Positions 10,587 to 19,635 of a stretch of 64,000 nt of DNA are shown piece by piece. Made by a program: the position numbers and the translations under genes. Source of the stretch: Falciphora oryzae (Eukaryota > Ascomycota > Sordariomycetes > Magnaporthales > Magnaporthaceae); contig JNVV01000038.1 in assembly GCA_000733355.1 (NCBI GenBank), forward strand, positions 1-64,000, in the 5' to 3' direction. Numbering within the stretch: position 1 is the stretch's first letter; each line of letters begins with the position of its first letter. Below the pieces are notes generated by a model. That model had not been told where the DNA came from. It ran no database searches and saw only the letters and a program-made list of their open reading frames with translations.

Positions 10587-12329
10587 ATGGCTCTCAGCCC
10601 CCGCCGCCCCAACTTCCTCATCTTCCTCGCCGACGACCTTGCCTGGTCCGACACGGGTTGCTTCGGCGGCGAGATCAGCACGCCCAACATCGACAAGCTC
10701 GGCTACCATGGCCTCCGCTTCACCGATTTCCACGCCTCGGCGCTCTGCTCGCCCACGCGCGCCATGCTCCTCACGGGGACCGACCACCACCTGACGGGCT
10801 TCGGGCAGTTGGCCGAGTTCATCGTCCAGTCCGAGTCTCACCGCGGGAAGCCCGGGCACGAAGGGTTCCTCAACGACAGGGTTGCCACCTTCCCGCAAAT
10901 GCTCCAAGATGCAGGATACTTCACAGCCATGTCGGGCAAGTGGCACCTGGGCTACAACAAGGCCCAGAGCCCGCCCGAGAAGGGCTTCGACCGGTCCTTC
11001 GCCATGCTGAACGGCTGCTGCAGCCACTACGCTTACGAGCCGCCCGTCGAGAGCATGGGCGAAGTCCCGCCTTTTTTCGACACCAACACGGCCGCCTACC
11101 ACCGCGAGGATGGCGAGGTCGTCACCAAGCTCCCCGAGGGCTGGTACTCGTCCGACTTCTACGCCGACAAAATGATTGAGTATCTCGACGAGCACCAAAA
11201 GGCCAAGCCCGATCAGCCCTTTTTCGCGTACCTGCCCTTCACGGCCGCCCACTGGCCCATCCAGGCGCCCGAGGAGAACAGCATTCACTATCGCGGACGG
11301 TACGACGCGGGCCCACATGCCCTGCGCGAAGAACGCATCGAGCGCCAGAAGAAGATGGGGCTCGTGCCCGAGAACGTGGTGCCCCATCCGGTCGTGGCGC
11401 CCGAGGTGCCGGCGTGGGAGGACATGACGGACGACGCGCGGGCGCGGTCGTGTCGCATAATGGAGGTGTACGCAGGCATGGTGGAGCGCATGGACGAGAA
11501 CGTGGGCAAGGTGGTCGAATACCTCAAGCGGTCGGGCCAGTACGACGACACGTACATCATCTTCATGAGCGACAACGGCGCCGAGGGCGCGGCCCTCGAA
11601 GCGGGCCCGGCGATGCAAGGAGCGACGCTGGCCCACTTCCAAAAGCACTACGACAACAGCCTCGACAACATCGGGAAGCCCACGTCGTACTGCTGGTATG
11701 GCCCGCTCTGGTCGCAGGCCGGCACCGCACCCAGCCGCCTACACAAGTGGTGGAGCACCGAAGGCGGCATCCGCGTGCCCTTCATCCTCTCCAAGCCTGG
11801 GCTGGCACGTCCCGGCGGCGGACTCGAGTCCCCGTTCTGCACGGTAATGGACCTGGCGCCGACGATCCTGCAGCTGGCGGGCGCCAAGGCACACGACGGC
11901 GAGTACAAGGGCAGGAAGGTCGAGCGGCTGCGCGGCGCGTCGTGGGCGGACTGGCTCGCGGACCCGGCCAAGACGGACATCCACGGTGCCGACTACGAGG
12001 TCGGCTGGGAGCTGATGGGGTGCGGCGCATTCCGCAAAGGGTTCTGGAAGGTCGACTGGGTGCCGCCGCCCAAGGGGCCTGGCCGCTGGGAACTGTACGA
12101 CCTGGCCAAGGACCCGGGCGAGACGGACGATCTAGCCGAGAAGCACCCCGAGAAGCTCAAGCAGCTAGTGGCGCTGTGGGAGAAGTACGCCGACGACGTG
12201 GGGGTGGTCGGGCTGAAGAAGGACATCAAGCCTTTCAAGCGCGTGCTCAAGGTGGAAGAAACAAACGACGTGGCGTGGCTGCAATTCATGCACGCCCACA
12301 CGGAAACGACCAAGGTCACTGTGAATTGA
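10587..12329 (+). CDS. Arylsulfatase / alkylsulfatase (type I sulfatase)
   Basis: 580 residues, intronless, hydrolysing sulfate esters to release inorganic sulfate. The formylglycine signature CSPTR is intact, with the modified Cys at about residue 54. Metal-binding LADDLAWSD lies near the N-terminus, GKWHLGY around 117-123, and SDNGAEG around 328. A lysine in the SRLHKWW stretch and the family C-terminal subdomain are present, so all usual active-site elements are retained. There is no signal peptide, so the enzyme is probably intracellular, acting on imported sulfate esters. ATG 10587 is chosen because the conserved RRPNFLIFLADD begins six residues later. It shares a promoter region with the divergent transporter and is followed 135 bp downstream by a same-strand kinase-like gene. 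Exact substrate unknown. Confidence 0.92.
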   Translation: MALSPRRPNFLIFLADDLAWSDTGCFGGEISTPNIDKLGYHGLRFTDFHASALCSPTRAMLLTGTDHHLTGFGQLAEFIVQSESHRGKPGHEGFLNDRVATFPQMLQDAGYFTAMSGKWHLGYNKAQSPPEKGFDRSFAMLNGCCSHYAYEPPVESMGEVPPFFDTNTAAYHREDGEVVTKLPEGWYSSDFYADKMIEYLDEHQKAKPDQPFFAYLPFTAAHWPIQAPEENSIHYRGRYDAGPHALREERIERQKKMGLVPENVVPHPVVAPEVPAWEDMTDDARARSCRIMEVYAGMVERMDENVGKVVEYLKRSGQYDDTYIIFMSDNGAEGAALEAGPAMQGATLAHFQKHYDNSLDNIGKPTSYCWYGPLWSQAGTAPSRLHKWWSTEGGIRVPFILSKPGLARPGGGLESPFCTVMDLAPTILQLAGAKAHDGEYKGRKVERLRGASWADWLADPAKTDIHGADYEVGWELMGCGAFRKGFWKVDWVPPPKGPGRWELYDLAKDPGETDDLAEKHPEKLKQLVALWEKYADDVGVVGLKKDIKPFKRVLKVEETNDVAWLQFMHAHTETTKVTVN

Positions 12330-12463
12330 GTCAGGGTTCGACCGGGCCCGCTGGGGCAATGTCCACAGCCTGAGTCAGTAGTTCCAGCCCAAATCAATTC
12401 TTCTTCGCTGCCATTGATGGATTCAGTGCTTGCTTGAACAGCCTCTCCCACAAACCCCCTGCC

Positions 12464-13771
12464 ATGCCTCCCGCCGTCGATCCGCGGCGCGCCGCCGGTA
12501 TCCTGCTCTCGTGCCTGGGCATGGAGCTTCTCTCCTGTGCAGAGCTGCAAACCCTGTGGGCCGGCTACGGCCACATCTGCGCCGTCAAGGCCAGAATATC
12601 CAGCCCAGAGAAAGCCCCTCCAGGCCTCGAGACCCCGTCCGACTCGGGAGCCTTCCCTCTCATCCTCAAGCTCATCTCCCCGCCACACGGCCGAACCAGC
12701 CAGACCATGGACGAGGGCCATCTCCGCAAGATGCTCAGCTACGAGGTCGAGCAGTACTTTTACCAGCACGTCGCGCCGCAGCTGCCCGCGCGCAACGTGG
12801 CCGTGGCCAAATGCCTCGCCTCAACTGCGGATCCGCGCTTGCTGCGCAACACTCCCGGCGCGGAGCAGCTGGATGGAGTGATCGCCACCGTCATGACAGA
12901 CCTGCGACCCGAGTTCCCCGTTGCGGGAGAGAAGCGGGGGGTGCTAAGCCCACGCCAGATCCATGCGGCGCTCGGCTGGCTCGCCAAGTTCCACGGCACC
13001 ACGCGGTCGAAGCTGGCAACTCGGGACGCGGGCCGTCTCGACGTCGACCTCACAGAGTACCTTTTGCCGCCACTCGACGAGGCCAGGCGCCGACGAGATG
13101 GATCCAAGGGCACACCAGGGTCCAAGCTGTGGCTGAATGGCGGCTACACCTACCTCGCGACAAGGCGCAAAGAGTACAAATCTCTGGAAAGAGACGGGTA
13201 CTCGGAGTGGTCGGCCGCTTTCTGCTGCCCTCTTGATCCCAAGGCTCGGTCAGAGGCCGGCCCTTCCGTCGCCGAGATGGCCGCCGCCTTCCTCACCCCC
13301 ACCGGGCGCCCCTTCGAGTCGTACATCCACGGGGACGTCAAGTCGGAAAACCTCTTCACGACAGAGCGGGAAGATCGAGTGGCCTTTTTCGACTTCCAGT
13401 ACGTCGGCCTCGGCCTCGGGGTCTGCGACCTCGCCAAGCTCTTCACCTGCTCCGTCCCCATCGAGATGCTCATGGGCACAGATGCAACAGACCTGCCAGA
13501 CTTGCTGGCCATGGGCGCAGGCGAGAAGGAACTTTTGGAGAGGTACAGGCGGACCCTGCTCGACACGACCAGAAACGGCGATGCTCCACTGGCGTATGAT
13601 GACTGGGCTTTGTTCGTGCGTCACTGGGAGACAGCTCTGGTGGACTGGTGCCGCTTCCAGGCTTCGTGGGGTTTCTGGGGCAACACGGAATGGCTTGAGG
13701 CTCGAGTCCGGTCCACTCTCGCAGACGAGGGCTGGAGGGCGTGGCTGTTGTCTCAAACAAGCTCGGCGTGA
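12464..13771 (+). CDS. CHK/EcKinase-like small-molecule kinase (APH fold)
   Basis: 435 residues, intronless. The protein-kinase-like phosphotransferase fold is shown by the catalytic loop YIHGDVKSENLF (about residues 278-289) and the metal-binding VAFFDFQYVG (about 299-308). The IDFQ-like form of the second motif is typical of the CHK/ecdysteroid-kinase-like group rather than choline kinase. A segment similar to the nucleotide-binding lobe (FPLILKLISPP) precedes them. The start is ATG 12464 (MPPAVDP); ten further in-frame codons upstream begin at a TTG and are not used. It would phosphorylate a small alcohol or amine, substrate unknown. Same strand as the sulfatase and only about 135 bp behind it, so a shared pathway is possible but unproven. 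Confidence 0.78.
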   Translation: MPPAVDPRRAAGILLSCLGMELLSCAELQTLWAGYGHICAVKARISSPEKAPPGLETPSDSGAFPLILKLISPPHGRTSQTMDEGHLRKMLSYEVEQYFYQHVAPQLPARNVAVAKCLASTADPRLLRNTPGAEQLDGVIATVMTDLRPEFPVAGEKRGVLSPRQIHAALGWLAKFHGTTRSKLATRDAGRLDVDLTEYLLPPLDEARRRRDGSKGTPGSKLWLNGGYTYLATRRKEYKSLERDGYSEWSAAFCCPLDPKARSEAGPSVAEMAAAFLTPTGRPFESYIHGDVKSENLFTTEREDRVAFFDFQYVGLGLGVCDLAKLFTCSVPIEMLMGTDATDLPDLLAMGAGEKELLERYRRTLLDTTRNGDAPLAYDDWALFVRHWETALVDWCRFQASWGFWGNTEWLEARVRSTLADEGWRAWLLSQTSSA

Positions 13772-13944
13772 CCGCGGCGGGAAGGTCCTAAATGGTGGAA
13801 TAGATAGGAAAATAAAAATAGCACTGCGCATAGAGTGACAGTTACATTTGCATTCATCAACATCAGGCGCTTTGTTATTGACAAGAACTTAATCTTCGTC
13901 GGGCTGCATCCAACAGTCTCGAACCTGCTGTCTACTTGGCAGGA

Positions 13945-15294
13945 CTACTCCTCTTCCTCGTCGTAGTCATACGCTGCCTCCTCTTCACCTCCCTCCTCCT
14001 TAGCCTCCTCCTCGGCCTCCTCCTCACCCCCTCCAACCTGCCACTCCGCAATAACACGGTCGACAAACACCTGCTCCTCCTCGTGCACCTCGTCATCCGA
14101 ACCGATAGTCTCCTGCAGCTGGGCCGTGATGGAGGCAAGCACATCAGTCTCGAAAAATTCGCCAAAGAGAGTAATAGTCTCATCGACGAGCTCCTCGTCA
14201 TTGAAGCTCTTGAAAGTGTTGTGCAGCAGCGTCTCGGCGTCCGGGTGTCTGCCAAGCTCCTCAAGGACTGGCGTAAGATGCTCGGCCATGTTGGCCCACT
14301 CCTCGTCGGCAATCTCGCCGTCGGCACCGGCAGCCTTCAGGAAAAGCAGGGCGAGGCGGACCTCGAGCGGGGTCTCGCCCATGCGATCCATCAGGTCGGC
14401 CCACTGCTCCTCGTCGAAGCCGGCCAGGACGCCCGCGACGTCCTCCAGAATAGTCTCGTCGTCGTCGGCCCAGCAGTGCTCTTCGTCGGGCGGGATCGCC
14501 TCGAGGCGCTCGATGATCCACGAGTCGTTCCAGTTCAGGTCGGGGTTCATCAGGTACCGGTACGGGATGTAGCAGTAGCCGTTGATGCCCCACTCGGCGC
14601 CCCACGAGTTGCGCACGATGAAGACCTGGTCCGGGTCCGAGTAGCCGACACAGAGCATGGCGTGGCCGCTGCCCTGGCTCTCGCGCTCGCGCGCGGTCGG
14701 CATCTCCACGTGGCCGGGCTTCCTGGGCTTCTCGAACGAGGACCAGAGCCTGCAGGCAAATATGATGGGGTGGCCCATGGCGAGCGCCGTCTTCCAGGCC
14801 ACGAGATCGGTGGGGACCGACTCGGTTTCCTCGATGACAAACTCGGCGGCCTCCTCGTAGACTTCGCCCGACGGCTCGGTGTTGATCTCGTCCTTGTCAA
14901 AGGGCCAGGAGGTCTCCGAGGGGGCCCCATACTGCTTCAGGCCCTCGATGTTGTTGTAGATCTGGCTGCCCTGGTCGTCGATCGACTCGGCGTCCGCGAG
15001 GTAGCGAGCATTGTAGTAGATAAACAGGCGGCTCACGTCATAGCCGTCGTCACCCTTGTAGCGCTTGACGAGGTACTCGTAGGCTCCGGCTGTGGCATTC
15101 GCGGCACAGCTGCCGGTCTGCCCTTGGTCTTCGACTGGGGTCATGAAGTATCGCAGGTCGACCTTGTGCGGCAGATGGGAGAGCTCGACGCGGGAGGCGT
15201 CGAAGTGCTTGGCCGATTCTGGGCACGGGGCATATTGGTAACCGCCAACGGTCCTTTTGGAACCATCCGACTGTGTAAAGGTGAAGGTGCTCAT
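13945..15294 (-). CDS. Cytosolic papain-like (C1) cysteine peptidase with TerB-like tail
   Basis: 449 residues, intronless. The papain catalytic set is complete: Gln57 and Cys63 in VEDQGQTGSCAANA, His211 in GSGHAMLCVGY, Asn229 in VRNSWGAEWG. There is no signal peptide and no inhibitory propeptide, unlike lysosomal papains. The form resembles bacterial and archaeal C1 peptidases, which read DQGQ.GSC.ANA. After the catalytic domain (to about 265) comes an acidic helical region (about 310-420) with two calcium-loop-like repeats, AAGADGEIADEE and IGSDDEVHEEEQ, of the kind found in TerB tellurite-resistance domains. The protein ends in a Glu-rich tail. The TerB assignment rests on motif resemblance. 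Intronless structure and bacterial-type active site suggest ancient horizontal transfer (inference). Confidence 0.8.
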   Translation of the reverse strand: MSTFTFTQSDGSKRTVGGYQYAPCPESAKHFDASRVELSHLPHKVDLRYFMTPVEDQGQTGSCAANATAGAYEYLVKRYKGDDGYDVSRLFIYYNARYLADAESIDDQGSQIYNNIEGLKQYGAPSETSWPFDKDEINTEPSGEVYEEAAEFVIEETESVPTDLVAWKTALAMGHPIIFACRLWSSFEKPRKPGHVEMPTARERESQGSGHAMLCVGYSDPDQVFIVRNSWGAEWGINGYCYIPYRYLMNPDLNWNDSWIIERLEAIPPDEEHCWADDDETILEDVAGVLAGFDEEQWADLMDRMGETPLEVRLALLFLKAAGADGEIADEEWANMAEHLTPVLEELGRHPDAETLLHNTFKSFNDEELVDETITLFGEFFETDVLASITAQLQETIGSDDEVHEEEQVFVDRVIAEWQVGGGEEEAEEEAKEEGGEEEAAYDYDEEEE

Positions 15295-16342
15295 TGTCTG
15301 TCGGTCTAGAGTAGCAGGCGAGGGGAAAGGATGGATTTGCAGTAATTATCTCGGGAGGGGCTTGGCTTTGGCTTGATGCAGAGAGGAAGCGCGGCAACGA
15401 CAGGAACAGCCCGTCAAGGCCTTCTTGTACTCGGCTCTGGGCGGCGCGTCGCCAGCCCTCTCCCGGGGAGCCTGCCTCACATCGGGCATGACAACAGCAC
15501 GGAACAACACCAGCGAGGTCAGGCCTGTGTGCCTGCGCCTACGCGCTTCGAGCAAGCCAAATTTAGCCAGAGGCAGCGGCCCGGCATGCACGGTTAGATT
15601 TGGGGACTGCAGAACAGAACCAACAGCCGTCATGGGGCCAATCAAGGAGCTCTGCGCATGGGGCGATCGCCAGGACGGCCACACTCTTGCATTTGAGCCT
15701 GATCCTGTCTGGCACACTTGTGCTGTCTGCGTGGATGGGGCCGCCGCCAAGCCGAGCACTGCCCCAGGGTCTGGGCCCAGCTGTGTTCTTTGCGCTCGCA
15801 ACGGTGCCGCAAAAAAAGAAACGCCAAAGGATGAGTGTTTAATCACGGCTTGGGGTCTCAGCTGGGTGTGCTTTGTGGAACACGGGCGCAATTTCGGCCT
15901 AGTAAGCAAGCACCCTCCGCCACAGGAGGGTTGCCAGGGGAGCGCTTCGCGTTGCATCGGCCCGCCAGCCCTGGGGGGCGACAGGGTTCGGTGGGGGCTG
16001 GGCCTGGGGTGCTGCAGAAGCCTCTCGCTTCGATCATGGGCTTCATGTTGTCCAAGGCAAGCACTCCTGTCACAAACCATTGGACGTCGGTGCAGCCGTC
16101 AAATCCCATGCATGCTCGTTAGAGTGCGCCCGTGTTATCCGTCGTCTGCATGCCCTGGTTGTGGGTAGAATGGGCTAGGCTGCTGCTTACCCCCTGTGCT
16201 ACCACTCTTGCAATGGAGGACCCCTGGATTACCCCTCCATTCCCACCAGACACCCACCCAGTGGGCTCTGAAAACGCGCCTGCGAAAATGGCTGGAGTTT
16301 CCTTGCTCGCGCCTCTGCAACCCAACGGCAAGCAATCCCCCA
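15295..16342. other. Intergenic region, no gene seen
   Basis: About 1 kb between the start of the C1 peptidase gene and the stop of the PIP-kinase-like gene, both on the minus strand. Several frames are open by chance in this GC-rich stretch, but none shows domain motifs or a consistent start. It should contain the promoter of the peptidase gene. Confidence 0.5.
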
Positions 16343-17533
16343 TCACACACCCGCAACGACAACAATGCCCTCCGCCATGCGCAGAAACCTCTGCCTGTAC
16401 TCCTGCGGGTTGGCCGTGATGCTCATAGGGCCCTTGTGCGCGAGCTTGTCGAAAAGCTTGACCAGCGACGTCATGGCCCGCGCCCGAAACTTGTGCCGCG
16501 CCCAGAAAAAGTCTAGCGCCACGACTCGGTAAGTCCACCGGCCCTCTGCGTCCAGAATCCCCGTCCTCCATGAGTTCGCGTCCGACGAGACCGCGGGCGC
16601 GTCTCCTAGCACTGCTTCGGCCCCCGAAATCAGGCCCGCGTCGCTGCCCGCATCGTTCGCCTCGTCGTCGCCACCGTCGTCGCTCCGCCTCGAGTGGTGG
16701 TTGGGCCCCGGGTACCGGACCAGAAAGAGCGAGTAGTCGATGGCGTTGTGGTCCGCCAGCAGCTGCGTGTCAGCACCCAGTGTCTCGAGGAGCTCCTGCC
16801 TCTGCTGCTCCGTGACCTTGATCTTATCGGGGAACTCGTCGACGAGCCTGTCCTTGACGCTCTCCGACGCCAGCCTGCCTCCCGCGAGGTCGCGCTCGGG
16901 AAAGAAGTAGTCGTTGGGCTTGAGGTCGTACGTCTCCCAGTGGCCACCGCCGCCTGCCGCCTCCTTGCCGTACAGCAGGTTTTCCATGATGATGTGGTGC
17001 GTCGGCGCAAGTCCCAAGATGCCGCCAAGCGTGGGCAAAGGCGCGAAGACCATGCCGGTGATGCGCACTAGTAGGCTGTGCGGAAGGCGGTGCATGTGTG
17101 CGACGTACGGGTCGAGCAGATCGTGCGTAAAAAATGTGTGCTCGAACCGGCGCGGCAGCGACTTGATCATGTACTTGCCGTTGGCCGTCGTGAAGAAGGT
17201 AGAGCCGCTGTAGCCGAGGTCGCCGACAGGCTTGAGCTGGGCACGCTCTCCTCCCTTGCCTCCGCCGCTCTGCCTGCTGTTGTCATCGTTGACCGCCTGG
17301 CGAAACGAGCCATTGTATTCCTCCTCGTCGAGCTTCCAGGGGTTGGCGCGCAGGTCGCGAAAGTCAGCTGCCCGGTACTGTGCCAGAAAGAGCTTGAAGA
17401 AAGAAAAGAAGGCGAGAACGGCCCGGAGGATGCGTCGGCGCAGCGCCTGCTTGTGTCCGCCCTCGCTGTCGTCGTCGGGGGTCGAGACGGCGCTGAGGAT
17501 GGAGTCGGAGATGAGCCAGGATCGGATCTTCAT
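16343..17533 (-). CDS. Small phosphatidylinositol-phosphate kinase-like protein
   Basis: 396 residues, intronless. Matches the PIP-kinase fold: FRDLRANPWKLDEEEY (N-lobe helix), the glycine-loop segment GYSGSTFFTTANGKYMIKSL with the ATP-binding Lys, DYSLFLVRYPG (family DYSLLVGIH) and YRVVALDFFWARHKF (family GIIDILQ), then GPMSITANPQEYRQRF. Key Lys and Asp positions are kept, but the loops are diverged and the substrate-specificity loop is very short. A hydrophobic stretch, LRAVLAFFSFFKLFLA, lies near residues 31-46. The FYVE, chaperonin and other domains of Fab1 and the long N-terminus of Mss4 are absent, so this is a stand-alone orphan member. Start is ATG 17533; the frame continues upstream without an ATG that fits. 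Substrate, and whether it is active, are uncertain. Confidence 0.75.
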   Translation of the reverse strand: MKIRSWLISDSILSAVSTPDDDSEGGHKQALRRRILRAVLAFFSFFKLFLAQYRAADFRDLRANPWKLDEEEYNGSFRQAVNDDNSRQSGGGKGGERAQLKPVGDLGYSGSTFFTTANGKYMIKSLPRRFEHTFFTHDLLDPYVAHMHRLPHSLLVRITGMVFAPLPTLGGILGLAPTHHIIMENLLYGKEAAGGGGHWETYDLKPNDYFFPERDLAGGRLASESVKDRLVDEFPDKIKVTEQQRQELLETLGADTQLLADHNAIDYSLFLVRYPGPNHHSRRSDDGGDDEANDAGSDAGLISGAEAVLGDAPAVSSDANSWRTGILDAEGRWTYRVVALDFFWARHKFRARAMTSLVKLFDKLAHKGPMSITANPQEYRQRFLRMAEGIVVVAGV

Positions 17534-17646
17534 TTTGGGAGCTGAGGCTAGCTGCGCTAGGGTCAAAGGTCGAGCCTTTGTTTTGAGGCTTGGGGAGCTC
17601 CAGACCAGACAGGAAGACGCGGCACTGGTCAGGCAGCTTTGGCCGA

Positions 17647-17704
17647 TGACGTCAACCCCACGCGCCGTCACGTGGAGGCCAGACTCCCGCGGCGCGATCA
17701 CGTG
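17647..17704. promoter_or_regulatory. CRE and paired CACGTG boxes upstream of the PIPK-like gene
   Basis: TGACGTCA at 17647-17654 is a perfect cAMP-response-element palindrome (bZIP site). TCACGTGG occurs at 17668-17675 and again at 17698-17705, the two CACGTG cores 30 bp apart. They lie 114-171 bp upstream of the minus-strand start at 17533. CACGTG is bound by fungal bHLH factors in general; which factor acts here is unknown. Confidence 0.45.
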
Positions 17705-18432
17705 GCACCCATTATTCACATCACCAGCGCTCTGCTTGTGCCATTGACAAGCCAAAACACTCGACCCTAAGACTTGCAGCTCTTGTGGGCGAAAAAACTC
17801 CATCGGACCGCGGCGCAGCTACCCGCTCTTCCTCTTCCGGCCACAACACTTGCCGAGGGGCCAGAACCTTCTCCAATGGGTGGGACAAAAAATATGCAGG
17901 GTTGTGCAGCTCTGTAATAATTCGTGGCTATTATATCTAGCTGAGGTCTGTGAGGGACCCATTCCATCCACGATATCAAGACCCCTTAGCACGCTTCATG
18001 GCTCTCATAGCATGTGCCCGGCTTGGTGGATCGTGTGGTGAAAACTCTTCGGTTCACCCCATGTTTGGTTGGTTTCTTCCGAGGCCATAACCGCGCGGTA
18101 TATGCGGCGTTGTTGGGGTGACCCAAGTAAACATGCTGCAGAGAGAAAAAAAGTAGGGGTATTTCCCGATGTTGTCCCCAGAAGCATGCAATACCTGCTG
18201 TCGTGCACCGATATTGAAACTCCGGGGCTTGCCAAGCGTCACCCTCCCTTTGCCCGGGGTCGTGAGAAAAGGGAAGTACAGTCAGAGGGACGCCTCGATG
18301 CTGCCGCACGCAGAAAATAGAAATGGGGCTCGTCGTCCTCGCCCGGTCTTCTTCTCTGGCTTGCTCCAATAAGCAGCCATAAGCAGACGTTAGCCACGAC
18401 GCTCGCACCTCCCCCTGGCAACCACCGACACG

Positions 18433-19518
18433 ATGCAGATGGCCTACTACTTTGACTTGTCGGGTGCCTGTCCGGGCACCCACAAGTGGCCATTCGACTT
18501 CCTCGACCGCACCCCCATGGACGAATACGCACCCCGATGGTCGACCCTTTACAGCCACGGGGCGGTTGACAGCGAGGAGGATCTTGACATGGCGCCCAAC
18601 GGCTCCAACTACAGACCGAAGCCTCAGCTCCGGCCCCCGCTGCTCCCTCCGAGTCCTCCTCCGAGTCCTCCATGTACCCGCCATCGACGTCCTTCCTCCC
18701 CCAATCGTCACCGTCGCCGCAGTCCCGTTCGCCGCGCCCACAACATTCCCGGCAACCATCGCACACAGCTTACTCCCACTGGGCCTCAGTTCCCAAGCCC
18801 TCCTCACCACCCCTGGGCCCCGACTCTTGAGCGCCCAGGGACCAGCGCTAGCGGCGGAAGCCGAGGGAGACGGCCGACTCGCGCATCCGGAGAGAACCAG
18901 GCAGGATTGCGTGGTCCATCTTACAGCGTGGGTCCTACGCCACGCCCGACCTCACATCAAAATATTCATATGCGGTCGTGGACTCCTGCCGGCAGCAGAA
19001 CAGGCCGCATCACAATAGGCCACATCCCCACGCCGCCCAGGACGGCCTCGCCATGCTCGCCACGATACAACATCCCACCAAGGGAACCCAGGACGAACGG
19101 CGGTGACCGGCCCGCCGCCGCTCCCGGCCGGCAAGGCAGGACGGCGCTGGACCCTTTCCCGAGCATGTGCCTCCAGGACGATGTCCCGCCGCCATTTGTG
19201 GACATGTCCAGGAAGCCGCCCTACAGGGAGCGGTCGGATTCTGCGGGGAGCAGCATATCGGGCGTCTCCTTTGGCGTCGCGGGGAGCCACCGCCCGCCAG
19301 CCAATGGCAAGGCTCCGGGACATGCCGAGCCGCCGGCAGCAAGGCACATCCCTGCTGCCCCGAGCCACACTCGGGCGCCTCCGGCCGAGCTAGGGCACGC
19401 ACTGCGGAAAAAGCCTGCGGTTTGCGACCTGAAGGAGGCCAATGAGGGCGGAGGCGAGATATGGGCGTGGGCAGCGACCGCTGAGAAGTACACTCTGCAA
19501 AAACGGGGGCGGCGGTAG
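18433..19518 (+). CDS. Proline/arginine-rich hypothetical protein
   Basis: A 361-residue open frame from ATG 18433. The N-terminus (to about residue 65) has ordinary composition with aromatic and acidic residues (KWPFDFLDRTPMDEYAPRW). The rest is low-complexity, rich in Pro, Arg, Ser and Gly, and probably disordered. No domain is recognised. Other frames are also open across part of it: one between about 18590 and 18830 reads as a Ser/Pro-rich stretch, so an intron or different gene model is possible. It converges on the TPR/TIR-like gene, whose stop lies about 120 bp away, and is divergent from the PIPK-like gene. Confidence 0.5.
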   Translation: MQMAYYFDLSGACPGTHKWPFDFLDRTPMDEYAPRWSTLYSHGAVDSEEDLDMAPNGSNYRPKPQLRPPLLPPSPPPSPPCTRHRRPSSPNRHRRRSPVRRAHNIPGNHRTQLTPTGPQFPSPPHHPWAPTLERPGTSASGGSRGRRPTRASGENQAGLRGPSYSVGPTPRPTSHQNIHMRSWTPAGSRTGRITIGHIPTPPRTASPCSPRYNIPPREPRTNGGDRPAAAPGRQGRTALDPFPSMCLQDDVPPPFVDMSRKPPYRERSDSAGSSISGVSFGVAGSHRPPANGKAPGHAEPPAARHIPAAPSHTRAPPAELGHALRKKPAVCDLKEANEGGGEIWAWAATAEKYTLQKRGRR

Positions 19519-19635
19519 AGAAATGTTTGTCGTTGTCAGTTTCACGGTCTTGGCGTTGAAAAGTAAGGGTACTCTTCCATCACGCTCGGTCAACACATTT
19601 CTTCTCCATCTACCTATCTTCTATCTTCTCGATGG

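Noticed and set aside
10488..11648. 386-codon minus-strand frame over the sulfatase
   Set aside because: Antisense shadow of a gene with an intact active site; no domain on this strand.
13936..15309. 457-codon plus-strand frame opposite the C1 peptidase
   Set aside because: Leu/Val/Gly-rich antisense shadow; the opposite strand has a complete catalytic set.
15425..16168. Long plus-strand frame between the peptidase and PIPK-like genes
   Set aside because: Composition is erratic, it has no motif, and several competing frames exist; treated as chance opening.
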